NCBI GenBank assembly: GCA_009777725.1
Contig: WRLG01000018.1
Location: 1-64,000, forward strand
Length of the DNA stretch: 64,000 bases
Direction: 5' to 3'
DNA from: Oscillospiraceae bacterium
Lineage (GTDB): Bacteria; Bacillota; Clostridia; Oscillospirales; Ruminococcaceae
Below are positions 1 to 8,100 of this stretch, in pieces. Position 1 is the first letter of the stretch. Every line of letters starts with the position of its first letter. A program made the position numbers and the translations under genes. The notes under the pieces were generated by a model. The model was not told where the DNA came from and ran no database searches. It was given only the letters and a program-made list of their open reading frames with translations.

Positions 1-87
1 GTGTCACCATTACTAATTATAATTCGCTTATATTCGTTGTTTAAAACCGTAACACCGAATAGTTAATAAGCTGAATTACCTACTTTC

Positions 88-134
88 AACAAAAACAACG
101 CATTTGTACACGTGCGTTGTTTTTGTTCTTTTAT
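88..134 (+). terminator. Rho-independent terminator of an upstream gene
   Basis: Arms at 88-102 and 113-127 pair over 15 bp (core CAACGCA/TGCGTTG) around a 10-nt loop and run into a T-rich tract. It presumably ends a gene lying left of the window. Positions 1-87 show no recognisable gene. Confidence 0.7.
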
Positions 135-164
135 ATAATTGTTCATTGTAAATTGACTTAGCTC

Positions 165-193
165 TTGACATTACAACCAATTCATGCTAAAAT
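165..193 (+). promoter_or_regulatory. Sigma-A promoter for the SEDS gene
   Basis: TTGACA at 165-170 and TAAAAT at 188-193 are separated by exactly 17 bp. They lie about 35 bp before the TTG start of the SEDS gene. Confidence 0.75.
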
Positions 194-227
194 AAAAGTA
201 TACCAACAAAGGTGGTGAAATGTCGGC

Positions 228-1397
228 TTGTTAAAAAAAATCTTAAATGTAGCGGCGCAATATTTACGGAAATTGGACAAGCCTCTTTTTATCGCGGTTT
301 GCGCTGTTTCGTTATTTTCGGTTTTAATCCTGTATTCAATACACAGAAACGGCGTATTCGCCAGTGTTTCGCAAAGCAGCTCTCGCTTCTATCAAGTTCA
401 GCTGATTGCTTTCGGAATGGGGGTTTTGGTTGCTTTAATCATATCTGCTATGGATTATACCAGATTTGTAAATCTTTGGTACTTATACGCCCCCGTTGCG
501 GTCGGGTTTACATTGCTGACCTTTACCTCTCTGGGTCATAGCGGCTATGCCGAGTCGGATAATTTGGCATGGCTTGATTTTGGGTTTGTTACAGTCCAGC
601 CGTCGGAATTCTTAAAGGTTGCTTTTGTGATGACCTTTGCTTTTCATCTGTCTAAGGTCGGAAATAAGCTGAACAGCCCCGTTAATGTCTTGGCTCTCGC
701 GGCGCACGCGGTTGCTCCGCTCCTTATAATAGTGGCGCAGCGCGATGACGGAACTGCTATGATTTTTATTGCAATCATAGTCGCCATGCTGTTTGCGGCA
801 GGGCTTTCTTGGAAATATATCCTCCCTTGCGTTGTTGCCGCCCCCTTTGCTTTCTGGTTTTTATGGGAACAGGTTATGAAGGATTATCAAAAAAACAGAT
901 TTATTGTGCTGTGGACGGAGGATGCTATCAATCACCCCGTTTTAAAAGAGGTTTATTATCAGCAATATTGGGGGAAAATCGCCCTCGGCTCGGGGCAGTT
1001 GTTCGGGAAGGGGCTTTTCGGAGATGACTATGTATACGTCCCCGAGGCTCGCAATGATTTTATTTTGTCTTATGTCGGTCAATGCTTCGGCTTTATCGGC
1101 TGCATAGGGCTTGTCGCTGTTTTAACTTATATATGTATGAAAATTATTGCTAACAGCCGGCTTGCTAAGGACGACTTGGGGAAATATCTCTGTGTCGGCG
1201 TTTATGCTATAATTTTTGCACATTGTGTGCTTAATATCGGAATGGTTCTCGCCGTAATGCCTGTTATAGGCGTGTACCTGCCTTTTGTAAGCCATGGCGG
1301 CAGTGCTATGCTCGCTTTGTTTATATGTATAGGTCTTGTTTTAAGCGTATACGCACATTCGGATAAAAATTACAGTATCTTTTACGATTCCAGATAA
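228..1397 (+). CDS. SEDS-family peptidoglycan glycosyltransferase (RodA/FtsW/SpoVE type)
   Basis: This is a polytopic membrane protein of 389 aa, the usual family length. Family knowledge: SEDS proteins polymerise lipid II into glycan strands with a partner class B penicillin-binding protein. Visible family landmarks are the WLDFG..VQPSEFLK segment near residue 115, the GSGQLFGKGLFGD loop near 250, the NDFILSYVGQCFG segment near 275, and the closing PFVSHGGSAML motif near 355. The TTG start at 228 is chosen because the earlier ATG at 220 hits a stop after three codons and AAAGGTGG lies 12 bp upstream. glmU, which feeds the same wall pathway, follows 113 bp downstream behind its own promoter. 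The sequence alone does not decide between RodA, FtsW and SpoVE. Confidence 0.9.
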   Translation: MLKKILNVAAQYLRKLDKPLFIAVCAVSLFSVLILYSIHRNGVFASVSQSSSRFYQVQLIAFGMGVLVALIISAMDYTRFVNLWYLYAPVAVGFTLLTFTSLGHSGYAESDNLAWLDFGFVTVQPSEFLKVAFVMTFAFHLSKVGNKLNSPVNVLALAAHAVAPLLIIVAQRDDGTAMIFIAIIVAMLFAAGLSWKYILPCVVAAPFAFWFLWEQVMKDYQKNRFIVLWTEDAINHPVLKEVYYQQYWGKIALGSGQLFGKGLFGDDYVYVPEARNDFILSYVGQCFGFIGCIGLVAVLTYICMKIIANSRLAKDDLGKYLCVGVYAIIFAHCVLNIGMVLAVMPVIGVYLPFVSHGGSAMLALFICIGLVLSVYAHSDKNYSIFYDSR

Positions 1398-1440
1398 GGA
1401 CTTGTGCAAAAAAATAAGTTGCATAAGTCCTTATTTGTTC
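1394..1440 (+). terminator. Terminator after the SEDS gene
   Basis: Arms at 1394-1408 and 1419-1434 (core AAGGACTT/AAGTCCTT) form a hairpin that overlaps the stop codon and is followed by TTTGTTCCTTT. It separates the SEDS gene from glmU. Confidence 0.65.
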
Positions 1441-1441
1441 C

Positions 1442-1470
1442 TTTACATTTTTATGTGAATATGATATAAT
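1442..1470 (+). promoter_or_regulatory. Sigma-A promoter for glmU-prs
   Basis: TTTACA at 1442-1447 and TATAAT at 1465-1470 are spaced by 17 bp, 40 bp before the glmU GTG start. Confidence 0.75.
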
Positions 1471-1510
1471 TAAGATATACTATTCTTAAAAAAAGGCAGG
1501 CGACTGAATT

Positions 1511-2896
1511 GTGAGTAAAAATAATTGCGCGGTAATCCTTGCCGGAGGGCAGGGTAAAAGGATGAAGTCCGAGCTTCCTAAGCCTATGTTTAAGGTTTTA
1601 GGCGAGCCTATGCTTGAATGGGTTATAAAATCCTGCGGCATGGCGGAGGTTGCGGATATTTGCATTGTAAAGGGATATAAAGCAGAGATGATTGATGAAT
1701 ATTTAGAAGGGCGGTATGATACCGTCTATCAATCGGAGCGGATGGGTACGGGTCATGCCGTAATGATGGCGGAGGAATGGCTGAAAGAGCGAAGCAAAGG
1801 TGCAGGCGGCAACGTCCTCATTTTAAACGGCGATGCACCCTTCGTAGATGCGGATACCATTAAAAACGCGCTCAATCTACATACCAAGGAAGATAACGCC
1901 GTTACAATCATAACGGCTGAGGTTGAAAACCCCAAGGGCTACGGTCGCGTTCTGCGGAATAAAAGCGGCGGCGTTGTGGGGATAATCGAGGAAAAGGATG
2001 CGTCCGCAGAGCAAAAGAAAATCCGCGCAATCAATTCGGGGGCATATTGGTTTAAAACGCAGGAGCTGTTAAAGGCTTTGCGTTTATTAAAGCCCAATAA
2101 TTCGCAGGGCGAATATTATCTGACCGACTCGGTATACATCATGATTTCCTCCGGCTTGAAAGCGGGGGCTTATACCTCTGAAAACCCCGATGTTGTTTTG
2201 GGCGCGAACGACAGAAAGGAGCTTTTACAGCTTAACAATAAAGCGCGGGACGGCATTATAGATAAGCATCTTGATAACGGAGTGGAATTTTTAAGCACCG
2301 ATGGCGTTACCATCGGGCGCGGCGTTACCATAGGCGCGGGCACAACGATTTTGCAGGGCGTTATTTTGCACGGTGACACCGTTATCGGCGAAAATTCGGT
2401 TATCGGACCGAATTGCTTAATAGAAAACTGCCAAATCGGCGCGGGCGTTAAGCTCAATACCGTTCAGGCATACGATTCCGTTATTGAAACGAACGCAAAA
2501 ATCGGACCATTCGCGCATATAAGACCGAACAGCCATATTAAAGCGGGGGTAAAAATCGGCAATTTTGTTGAGGTGAAAAATTCAACGGTTGGTGAAAAAA
2601 CCTCCGTTGCACACCTTACCTACGTGGGCGACAGTGACGTTGGTTCAAGCGTAAACTTCGGCTGCGGAGCGGTAACGGTAAACTATGACGGAAATGCCAA
2701 ATTCCGCACGACAATCGGCAACAACGCCTTTATCGGCTGTAACACCAATTTAATCGCACCCGTCAAGGTAGGCGACATGGCGTACACCGCCGCAGGGACA
2801 ACGGTTACAAACGATGTCCCCGATGGCGCGCTCGCCATAGAGAGGGGCTCAATGCTCGTCAAGGAAGGCTACTCATACAAAAAGTTTAATAAATAA
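1511..2896 (+). CDS. glmU: Bifunctional UDP-GlcNAc pyrophosphorylase / glucosamine-1-phosphate acetyltransferase
   Basis: GlmU makes UDP-N-acetylglucosamine in the cytoplasm by acetylating glucosamine-1-phosphate and then coupling it to UTP. The 461-aa length is standard. The N-terminal uridylyltransferase domain (about 1-230) carries the LAGGQGKRM nucleotide loop and a NGDAP motif. The C-terminal left-handed beta-helix (about 255-450) shows hexapeptide repeats such as IGRGVT and IGAGTT, with the acetyltransferase HIRPNSHI and NYDG motifs intact. Translation starts at GTG 1511 after a weak AAAGGCAGG site. prs follows after 16 bp, so the two are very likely co-transcribed, as in many Firmicutes. 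Confidence 0.97.
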   Translation: MSKNNCAVILAGGQGKRMKSELPKPMFKVLGEPMLEWVIKSCGMAEVADICIVKGYKAEMIDEYLEGRYDTVYQSERMGTGHAVMMAEEWLKERSKGAGGNVLILNGDAPFVDADTIKNALNLHTKEDNAVTIITAEVENPKGYGRVLRNKSGGVVGIIEEKDASAEQKKIRAINSGAYWFKTQELLKALRLLKPNNSQGEYYLTDSVYIMISSGLKAGAYTSENPDVVLGANDRKELLQLNNKARDGIIDKHLDNGVEFLSTDGVTIGRGVTIGAGTTILQGVILHGDTVIGENSVIGPNCLIENCQIGAGVKLNTVQAYDSVIETNAKIGPFAHIRPNSHIKAGVKIGNFVEVKNSTVGEKTSVAHLTYVGDSDVGSSVNFGCGAVTVNYDGNAKFRTTIGNNAFIGCNTNLIAPVKVGDMAYTAAGTTVTNDVPDGALAIERGSMLVKEGYSYKKFNK

Positions 2897-2912
2897 AAGG
2901 GATGTTTTTAAT

Positions 2913-3875
2913 ATGAATTTTCACGGTAAGGATATTAAAATCTTCGCGGCTAACTCAAACCCGCGGGTTGCAAAGGAGATGGCAACCCAGCTGGGGCTTC
3001 CTCTGGGAGAATCGGAGGTAGTCAATTTTTCGGACGGTGAAATAAGCGTTTCAATCGGTGAAAGCGTTCGCGGCTCGGATGTTTTTGTCGTGCAGTCAAT
3101 CAGCACCCCCGTAAATGACCATCTTATGGAGTTGCTGATTATGATTGACGCATTCAAGCGCGCCTCCGCCGCCCGCATAACTGCCGTCATACCCTACTTA
3201 GGTTACGCCCGTCAAGACAGGAAAGCCAAAGCCCGCGACCCGATTTCGGCAAAGCTTGTCGCCGACCTTATCACCGTAGCGGGCGCGGACAGGGTGCTTT
3301 CAATGGACCTGCACTGCCCCCAAATCCAAGGCTTTTTCAATATCCCCGTTGACCATCTTTTGGGTGTTCCTCTTTTAGTGCCTTATTTTAATGAGAAATT
3401 CGGCGGCGATAAAAGTAATTTTATCGTAATTTCGCCCGACTTGGGCTCTGTAACAAGGGCGCGAAACTTTGCCCTGCGTTTCAGTTGCCCTTTAGCGATT
3501 GTGGATAAGCGACGTCAAAAGGCAAATGTCTCCGAGGTTATGAATATAATCGGCGATGTTAGGGGTAAGCAAGCCATACTGGTAGACGATATGATTGACA
3601 CGGGCGGCTCGCTTTGCAATGCCGCAAAAGCCGTAATCGAGGTCGGCGGAGCAAGCGAGGTTTACGCCTGCGTTACCCACGGCGTACTCTCGGGACCTGC
3701 CATAGAGAGGATTGAAAGGAGCGTCATAAAAGAGGTGATTTTGCTTGACACGATTGAAATCCCCGAAGAAAAAAGACTTGCCAAAATGACAGTCCTCCCT
3801 GTCGCACCCGTATTCGCGCAGGCGATTCAAAGAATCTATTCGGATAAACCCGTTTCGCCGTTGTTTAATATATGA
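2913..3875 (+). CDS. prs: Ribose-phosphate pyrophosphokinase
   Basis: It synthesises PRPP from ribose-5-phosphate and ATP for nucleotide, histidine and tryptophan synthesis. At 320 aa it is a full-length class I enzyme. The ATP/metal-binding segment DLHCPQIQGFF starts near residue 130, and the PRPP loop DDMIDTGGS lies near 225-233. An AAAAGGGATG site precedes the ATG. It is the second gene of the glmU-prs unit. Confidence 0.97.
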   Translation: MNFHGKDIKIFAANSNPRVAKEMATQLGLPLGESEVVNFSDGEISVSIGESVRGSDVFVVQSISTPVNDHLMELLIMIDAFKRASAARITAVIPYLGYARQDRKAKARDPISAKLVADLITVAGADRVLSMDLHCPQIQGFFNIPVDHLLGVPLLVPYFNEKFGGDKSNFIVISPDLGSVTRARNFALRFSCPLAIVDKRRQKANVSEVMNIIGDVRGKQAILVDDMIDTGGSLCNAAKAVIEVGGASEVYACVTHGVLSGPAIERIERSVIKEVILLDTIEIPEEKRLAKMTVLPVAPVFAQAIQRIYSDKPVSPLFNI

Positions 3876-3888
3876 TGTAGGTTATAAT
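3861..3888 (+). promoter_or_regulatory. Possible promoter of the dinJ/yoeB-like pair
   Basis: TTGTTT at 3861-3866 and TATAAT at 3883-3888 (16-bp spacer) overlap the end of prs and lie 24 bp before the antitoxin ATG. The -35 match is modest. Confidence 0.4.
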
Positions 3889-3911
3889 ATTGCTGAAAGG
3901 TGGTTTTTGCT

Positions 3912-4187
3912 ATGTCTAACCATACAACAATCCGAGTTGAGCCGGATAAAAAAGCCGAGTTTGCCCAATTATGCGATGATATGGGATTAACGGTTTCGGG
4001 AGCAATCAACATCTTCATTGCCAAGGTTTTACAATGCAGGCGTATTCCTTTTGAAATTTCAGCAGACAGCGACCCTTTCTACTCAGAAACGAACCAAAAA
4101 TTCTTACTTGAATCTATCGCTCAATTAGAACGCGGAGAGGGGAATACTTACAATGATGTCAGTGAAATTCTCTCCGAATTCCCTTGA
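3912..4187 (+). CDS. RelB/DinJ-family antitoxin
   Basis: This 91-aa protein has the RelB/DinJ pattern: an N-terminal ribbon-helix-helix (IRVEPDKKAEF...MGLTVSGAINIFI) and an acidic, flexible C-terminus expected to wrap the toxin. ATG 3912 is chosen over GTG 3900 because AAAGGTGG at 3896-3903 is correctly spaced for it. The last 35 bp overlap the toxin gene, typical of a coupled pair. The pair probably represses its own promoter. Confidence 0.85.
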   Translation: MSNHTTIRVEPDKKAEFAQLCDDMGLTVSGAINIFIAKVLQCRRIPFEISADSDPFYSETNQKFLLESIAQLERGEGNTYNDVSEILSEFP

Positions 4188-4419
4188 ACAACTGTTTTAT
4201 CTTGCCGAACGCGAAAAACGCATCTATAAATCTCTGAAAAAAATTATTGAGGATACTCAAAAAAACGGTATCGGAGGATTAGGGCATCCCGAAGCCCTTA
4301 GGGGAAATTTATCGGGCTGGTGGAGCAAAAAAGTTGACGAGGGGAATAGAATGGTTTTTCGGATTGTAAACGAAACGGTTGAAATTGCCGAATGTTATAC
4401 TCATTATGGTGATAAATGA
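4153..4419 (+). CDS. YoeB/Txe-family mRNA interferase toxin
   Basis: This 88-aa protein matches the YoeB/Txe family: KIIEDTQKNGIGGLGHPEALRGNLSGWWSK in the middle, then an R(I/V)VF-type strand and a terminal YTHYGDK. Family knowledge: YoeB binds the ribosomal A site and cleaves mRNA. The C-terminal His and Tyr used in catalysis are present. ATG 4153 and ATG 4156 are both possible; GAGAGGGG upstream fits the first. It overlaps the antitoxin gene and appears intact. Confidence 0.88.
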   Translation: MMSVKFSPNSLEQLFYLAEREKRIYKSLKKIIEDTQKNGIGGLGHPEALRGNLSGWWSKKVDEGNRMVFRIVNETVEIAECYTHYGDK

Positions 4420-4436
4420 AATATTAGTAACTATAC

Positions 4437-4706
4437 CTATGCTTTTTGCAATGGTACGACTGCAAGTGTTTTGCCTAAAGGAGCTAAAAGCTTTAGCATT
4501 GTGCTAAGCTGTGGGTTTGTTTCACCTGCTTCAAGGCGGGAAATTACAGGTTGTTTCACCCCGCTAAGTTCTTCAAGCTCTTTTTGAGATATTTTGCCTT
4601 CGTTCCGCGCTTTGATGAGTTCCCCGATTATGGCAACCCTTAAATCACTCTCACGGATTTCGTCTTCGGTAAATAGCTGCTTCTCAACATCATTCCATTT
4701 TCTCAT
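4437..4706 (-). CDS. HigA-like XRE-family antitoxin
   Basis: At 89 aa, its C-terminal two thirds is a Cro/C1 helix-turn-helix (ISQKELEELSGVKQPVISRLE). It lies downstream of, and overlaps by 4 bp, a RelE-like toxin gene. The toxin-first order is typical of HigBA. It is expected to neutralise the toxin and repress the promoter at 5084-5112. Confidence 0.85.
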   Translation of the reverse strand: MRKWNDVEKQLFTEDEIRESDLRVAIIGELIKARNEGKISQKELEELSGVKQPVISRLEAGETNPQLSTMLKLLAPLGKTLAVVPLQKA

Positions 4707-5062
4707 TGTTCTTCGCCCCTTTCCCTAATATCTTTAAGATTTCGCTTTGCTTGCTCAATTTCATGCGTAGGTGTTTTTTGGCTCTTTTTTATGAAATGGT
4801 GTAGCAATATAAAGCTGTCGTCAGTCCAACTCGCAAAAAATATCCTGTTTCGTATCGGACGCAGTTCCCATATTTCACCATCAATGTGTTTCATAAAAGG
4901 CTCGCCTACCGCTTTTCCATGCTCTCGCAAAACTTTGATGTAATCCTGTATTTTCTTTAGATTGATGCGGCTGTTTTTATCATCTTTCTTTGACAAACTT
5001 TCAATATAATCAAAAACAGGCGCGTTGCCATGCTTATCTTCATAGAAAAGAATGTCATACAT
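4703..5062 (-). CDS. HigB/Gp49-like RelE-superfamily toxin
   Basis: The 119-aa protein carries phage-derived Gp49-like features: an N-terminal FYEDKHGNAPVFDYIESL segment, then GEPFMKHIDGEIWELRPIRNRIFF, and late LLHHFIKKSQKTP. Family knowledge: such toxins cleave mRNA on the ribosome. The pair faces the neighbouring dinJ/yoeB-like pair tail to tail. The promoter is strong and carries direct repeats, suggesting autoregulation. Confidence 0.85.
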   Translation of the reverse strand: MYDILFYEDKHGNAPVFDYIESLSKKDDKNSRINLKKIQDYIKVLREHGKAVGEPFMKHIDGEIWELRPIRNRIFFASWTDDSFILLHHFIKKSQKTPTHEIEQAKRNLKDIRERGEEQ

Positions 5063-5083
5063 TTATCATCCCTCCTCACTTGT

Positions 5084-5132
5084 ATTATATCAAAAAGTTA
5101 TATTTTTGTCAATACCTAAAAGTTATATTTTT
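5084..5132 (-). promoter_or_regulatory. Promoter and direct-repeat operator of the higBA-like pair
   Basis: On the minus strand TTGACA (5107-5112) and TATAAT (5084-5089) are 17 bp apart. Two identical 15-bp sequences (AAAAGTTATATTTTT on the plus strand) lie at 5093-5107 and 5118-5132, offset by 25 bp. One copy fills the spacer and the other sits just upstream. This layout is expected for binding by the XRE antitoxin; that use is inferred. Confidence 0.65.
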
Positions 5133-5151
5133 ATAAAGAATACTCAACTCT

Positions 5152-5190
5152 AAAAAAACGCCCCCGCTTTAAAAGCAGGGGCGTTTTAAA
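5152..5190. terminator. Bidirectional terminator
   Basis: AAAACGCCCC (5155-5164) pairs with GGGGCGTTTT (5178-5187), flanked by an A-run on the left and T-rich sequence on the right. It lies between the stop of the giant surface-protein gene and the promoter of the higBA-like pair, and can end transcription in either direction. Confidence 0.75.
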
Positions 5191-5191
5191 A

Positions 5192-8100
5192 TTATCTGAT
5201 TACGCGGTATAAGATTCTTAGCCTTAAGCCTTTTCTCCGTTGTTTGCGCTTAATGCCGCCCAGCTTCGGGATTATTGCTGTGAAGCCGCCTGCCATGGGG
5301 TTGTAGCTGTTTGAGCCGCCGAAGTTTAGGGAGATTCCTCTTGTTGCCATGTCCGTACCGCTTGATACGTCGTCAACGATGAAGAATGGGGCAATTAGGT
5401 CAAAGTTTTGGAATTTTACACTTATTGTGTGTTGCCCGAACCCCAGTGTGTTCAAATAATCGGGGTTGAAGTCTATTATGGTTGAGCCGCTTCTAGAGGT
5501 GTAGTGTTCGCCCTCGGTTAAGACAATGCCGTTTATTTTGACTTCATTGAGGAAAGTCGAGTAATCCAGATTAATATTCAAGATGAGCTCAACCCCCGAG
5601 TACATGATTTTGGGGTGATTTTCAAACCAGTATAAAATCCTGGTGCCATCGTTTTTCCCTCTGAAATACATGCCTACATTGCCTGTTCCGAAGCCTATGT
5701 TTCTCTCGGGTGTATCCTCCCCGCCTGAGCCTTGGTTATTCCTTACCTCCACCGCGCGCCATTGCGCCGTAATCGTTGCATCGCTTGAAAATACATAGTC
5801 GGTGGTGACTAAATTGCCATCAGAATCAAACCAGCCCTCGAATATATAACCCGGTCTTGTCGGGGTTGGAATTGAGCCCACTTTTCCGTCAGATTCGCGG
5901 GTTGTGATTGTGTCGGTTGACAAATTTCCGCCGTTGGCGTCAAGGGTTATTTCGTAAGTCGGGCGGCGGATAATGATTGTGAATTCTTGTTCATAATCTT
6001 CGCCATCTCCCTTTCCGTCTTTAATTATTGCTCTTACAATAACTTCGCCGTAATTGTCAGTAACAAGTTCCCCGCCGATGATTTTCGCGCCCGTACCGCC
6101 GTCATCAACGATTTCCCATACAATAGTCTGATTCGTTGCATTTGACGGTCCGACAGTGCCTGTTAAAGTCAAGTTGTCGCCTGCTACTGTTGAGGTTGGC
6201 ACGTCTGTTATACTTTCTACAGGGACAAACTTTATGTCTAAATTTTCATCGTCAGAGTAAGGTTCACCTAAGTATTCAACAACGGCAGTAACTGTAATGT
6301 TCTCAGATGTTTCATACCTGCCGACAACCAGTTCGCCCGTGTCGGGGTCAATCTTTGTTTCGGGGTCATTCGCGCCGTCAATGCTCCATGTTACAGGCGT
6401 ATCGGGCGGCATACCCTGTAAATCGGCTTCAAACTGATACGTATTGCCCTTTGAAAGCTCGCTTGCAGGAGAATTAATGGTTATATTTGGCATTTCTACC
6501 ACTAAAGAAGCCGTGCCGTAAAGGATAATTGGGTCAATGTCGGATTCGTGCCTTTTAACTGTCGCTGTTACTTTTACAGTAAGGTCAGTTTTTGTTTCGT
6601 TGCTCGCAATTGTGACTGTAGCAGTGTTTTTGTCATAAGTAATTGTGCTGACAACAGCATTGCCGTCTTTGTCCAACAATTCCCAAGTGTAGGTAACGCT
6701 TGCGTTTGCTGTAATCGGGTCATCGTCATCGTCATATCCGAGAGTTGAGGCAAAATCTTTGAGCAATTCGTCTATTTTAGCCGAAATTGCGGTGTAATCC
6801 TGTTCCTGCCCTAAGAACCGTCTTGCAGTAGGCGGGTCTACTTGTATATCCGCGTCTACAGGTTTGTGGAATATGTTTGCGGTTGCAGTGCCCGACATAT
6901 TCGTGTCAACCGTTGAGGTTGCTCTTACCCTTAAAGTAGTGTTCTGCTCTTCGGCTGAAACTGTCAGCACGCCGCTGTCACTAATAGTCGTGCCGCTGTG
7001 TATAGGTGTTCCGTCGGGGCTCTCAATTGTCCATGTAACTGTTTGAGCCGCGCCATCATACACTTCAACGCTTGCCGCAAAGGTGATTGAATCGCCTCTG
7101 AATACACTGGCAGGGTTTGGCGTAACCTTTATGGACCTTATTTCGGATTCGAATACAGCAGTTATGCTAACATCATTGCCCGGCATGGTAAAAGTACCCG
7201 ATGAAGCATCTACACTTCCCGCTGTTACGCTCCAGTGTGAAAAACGCTGATAAGTTTCTGGAGGGTCGCCTGCTGTAATGTTCACGCCCCAATTTTCGCG
7301 GAATTGCGCGGAAGTTCCGTTAGGTGCGCGGTTTCTGATGTTACCTCCTGTACCGTTGACCGTTCCGCCGGATACCGTAACCGTCCAAAGTTTTGCCCAT
7401 TTGGCTGTAAGGTCTATATCGCCGTGTCGGTCGTCACCGATTTCCTCAACCTCTGTATTACCCTCATACCAGCCGTCAAAGTCGTAACCGGGCTTTGTTG
7501 GTTTAGGCATATCGTCTTTGCTTATTCCTGTGCCGTAGTCATAAGAGCCGCCCGGATTTCCTGTGCCGCCGTCAAGGTCGTAGGTTATATTGAATGAGCG
7601 GTTTCCCCAGATTGCGTAAAGCGTTGTCGGTGCTGTTATTAGGGTGTTAAATTTCCAGAATTCGTCATTGCCGTCACCGTCTTTTGCACCGTCATAATCT
7701 TTGTCCAATGCCCAGCCTTTAAATTCCTTGCCTCCGCTGGGCGGTGTAGGTGTAGTGGCGGGCTCAGCAACAGGGTTTCCGAGAGTTACCTTAGTGGGTG
7801 CCGGCGGGTTTGTTCCTCCGTTAGCATCCCATGTTACGTGAACTGCCCATCTTGCGGTGATTGTTATGTCACTTGTAACGCCATCGTCCGGGTTCCATTC
7901 TTCATCGCCAACATACCAACCGTCAAACTCATAATCAGTTCCTCTGTCGGGGGTTGGAATGTCGTCTTTATCAACAGGCTCACCTTCTTGTGTGTCTATA
8001 ATTACAGTGCGCCCTCCTCCATCGTCCGGGAAAGTTGCGCCTTCGCCTGCGTCAAATGTGACTTTGAATTCTTTATCTTTCCACTTTGCGTGAAGGGTCA

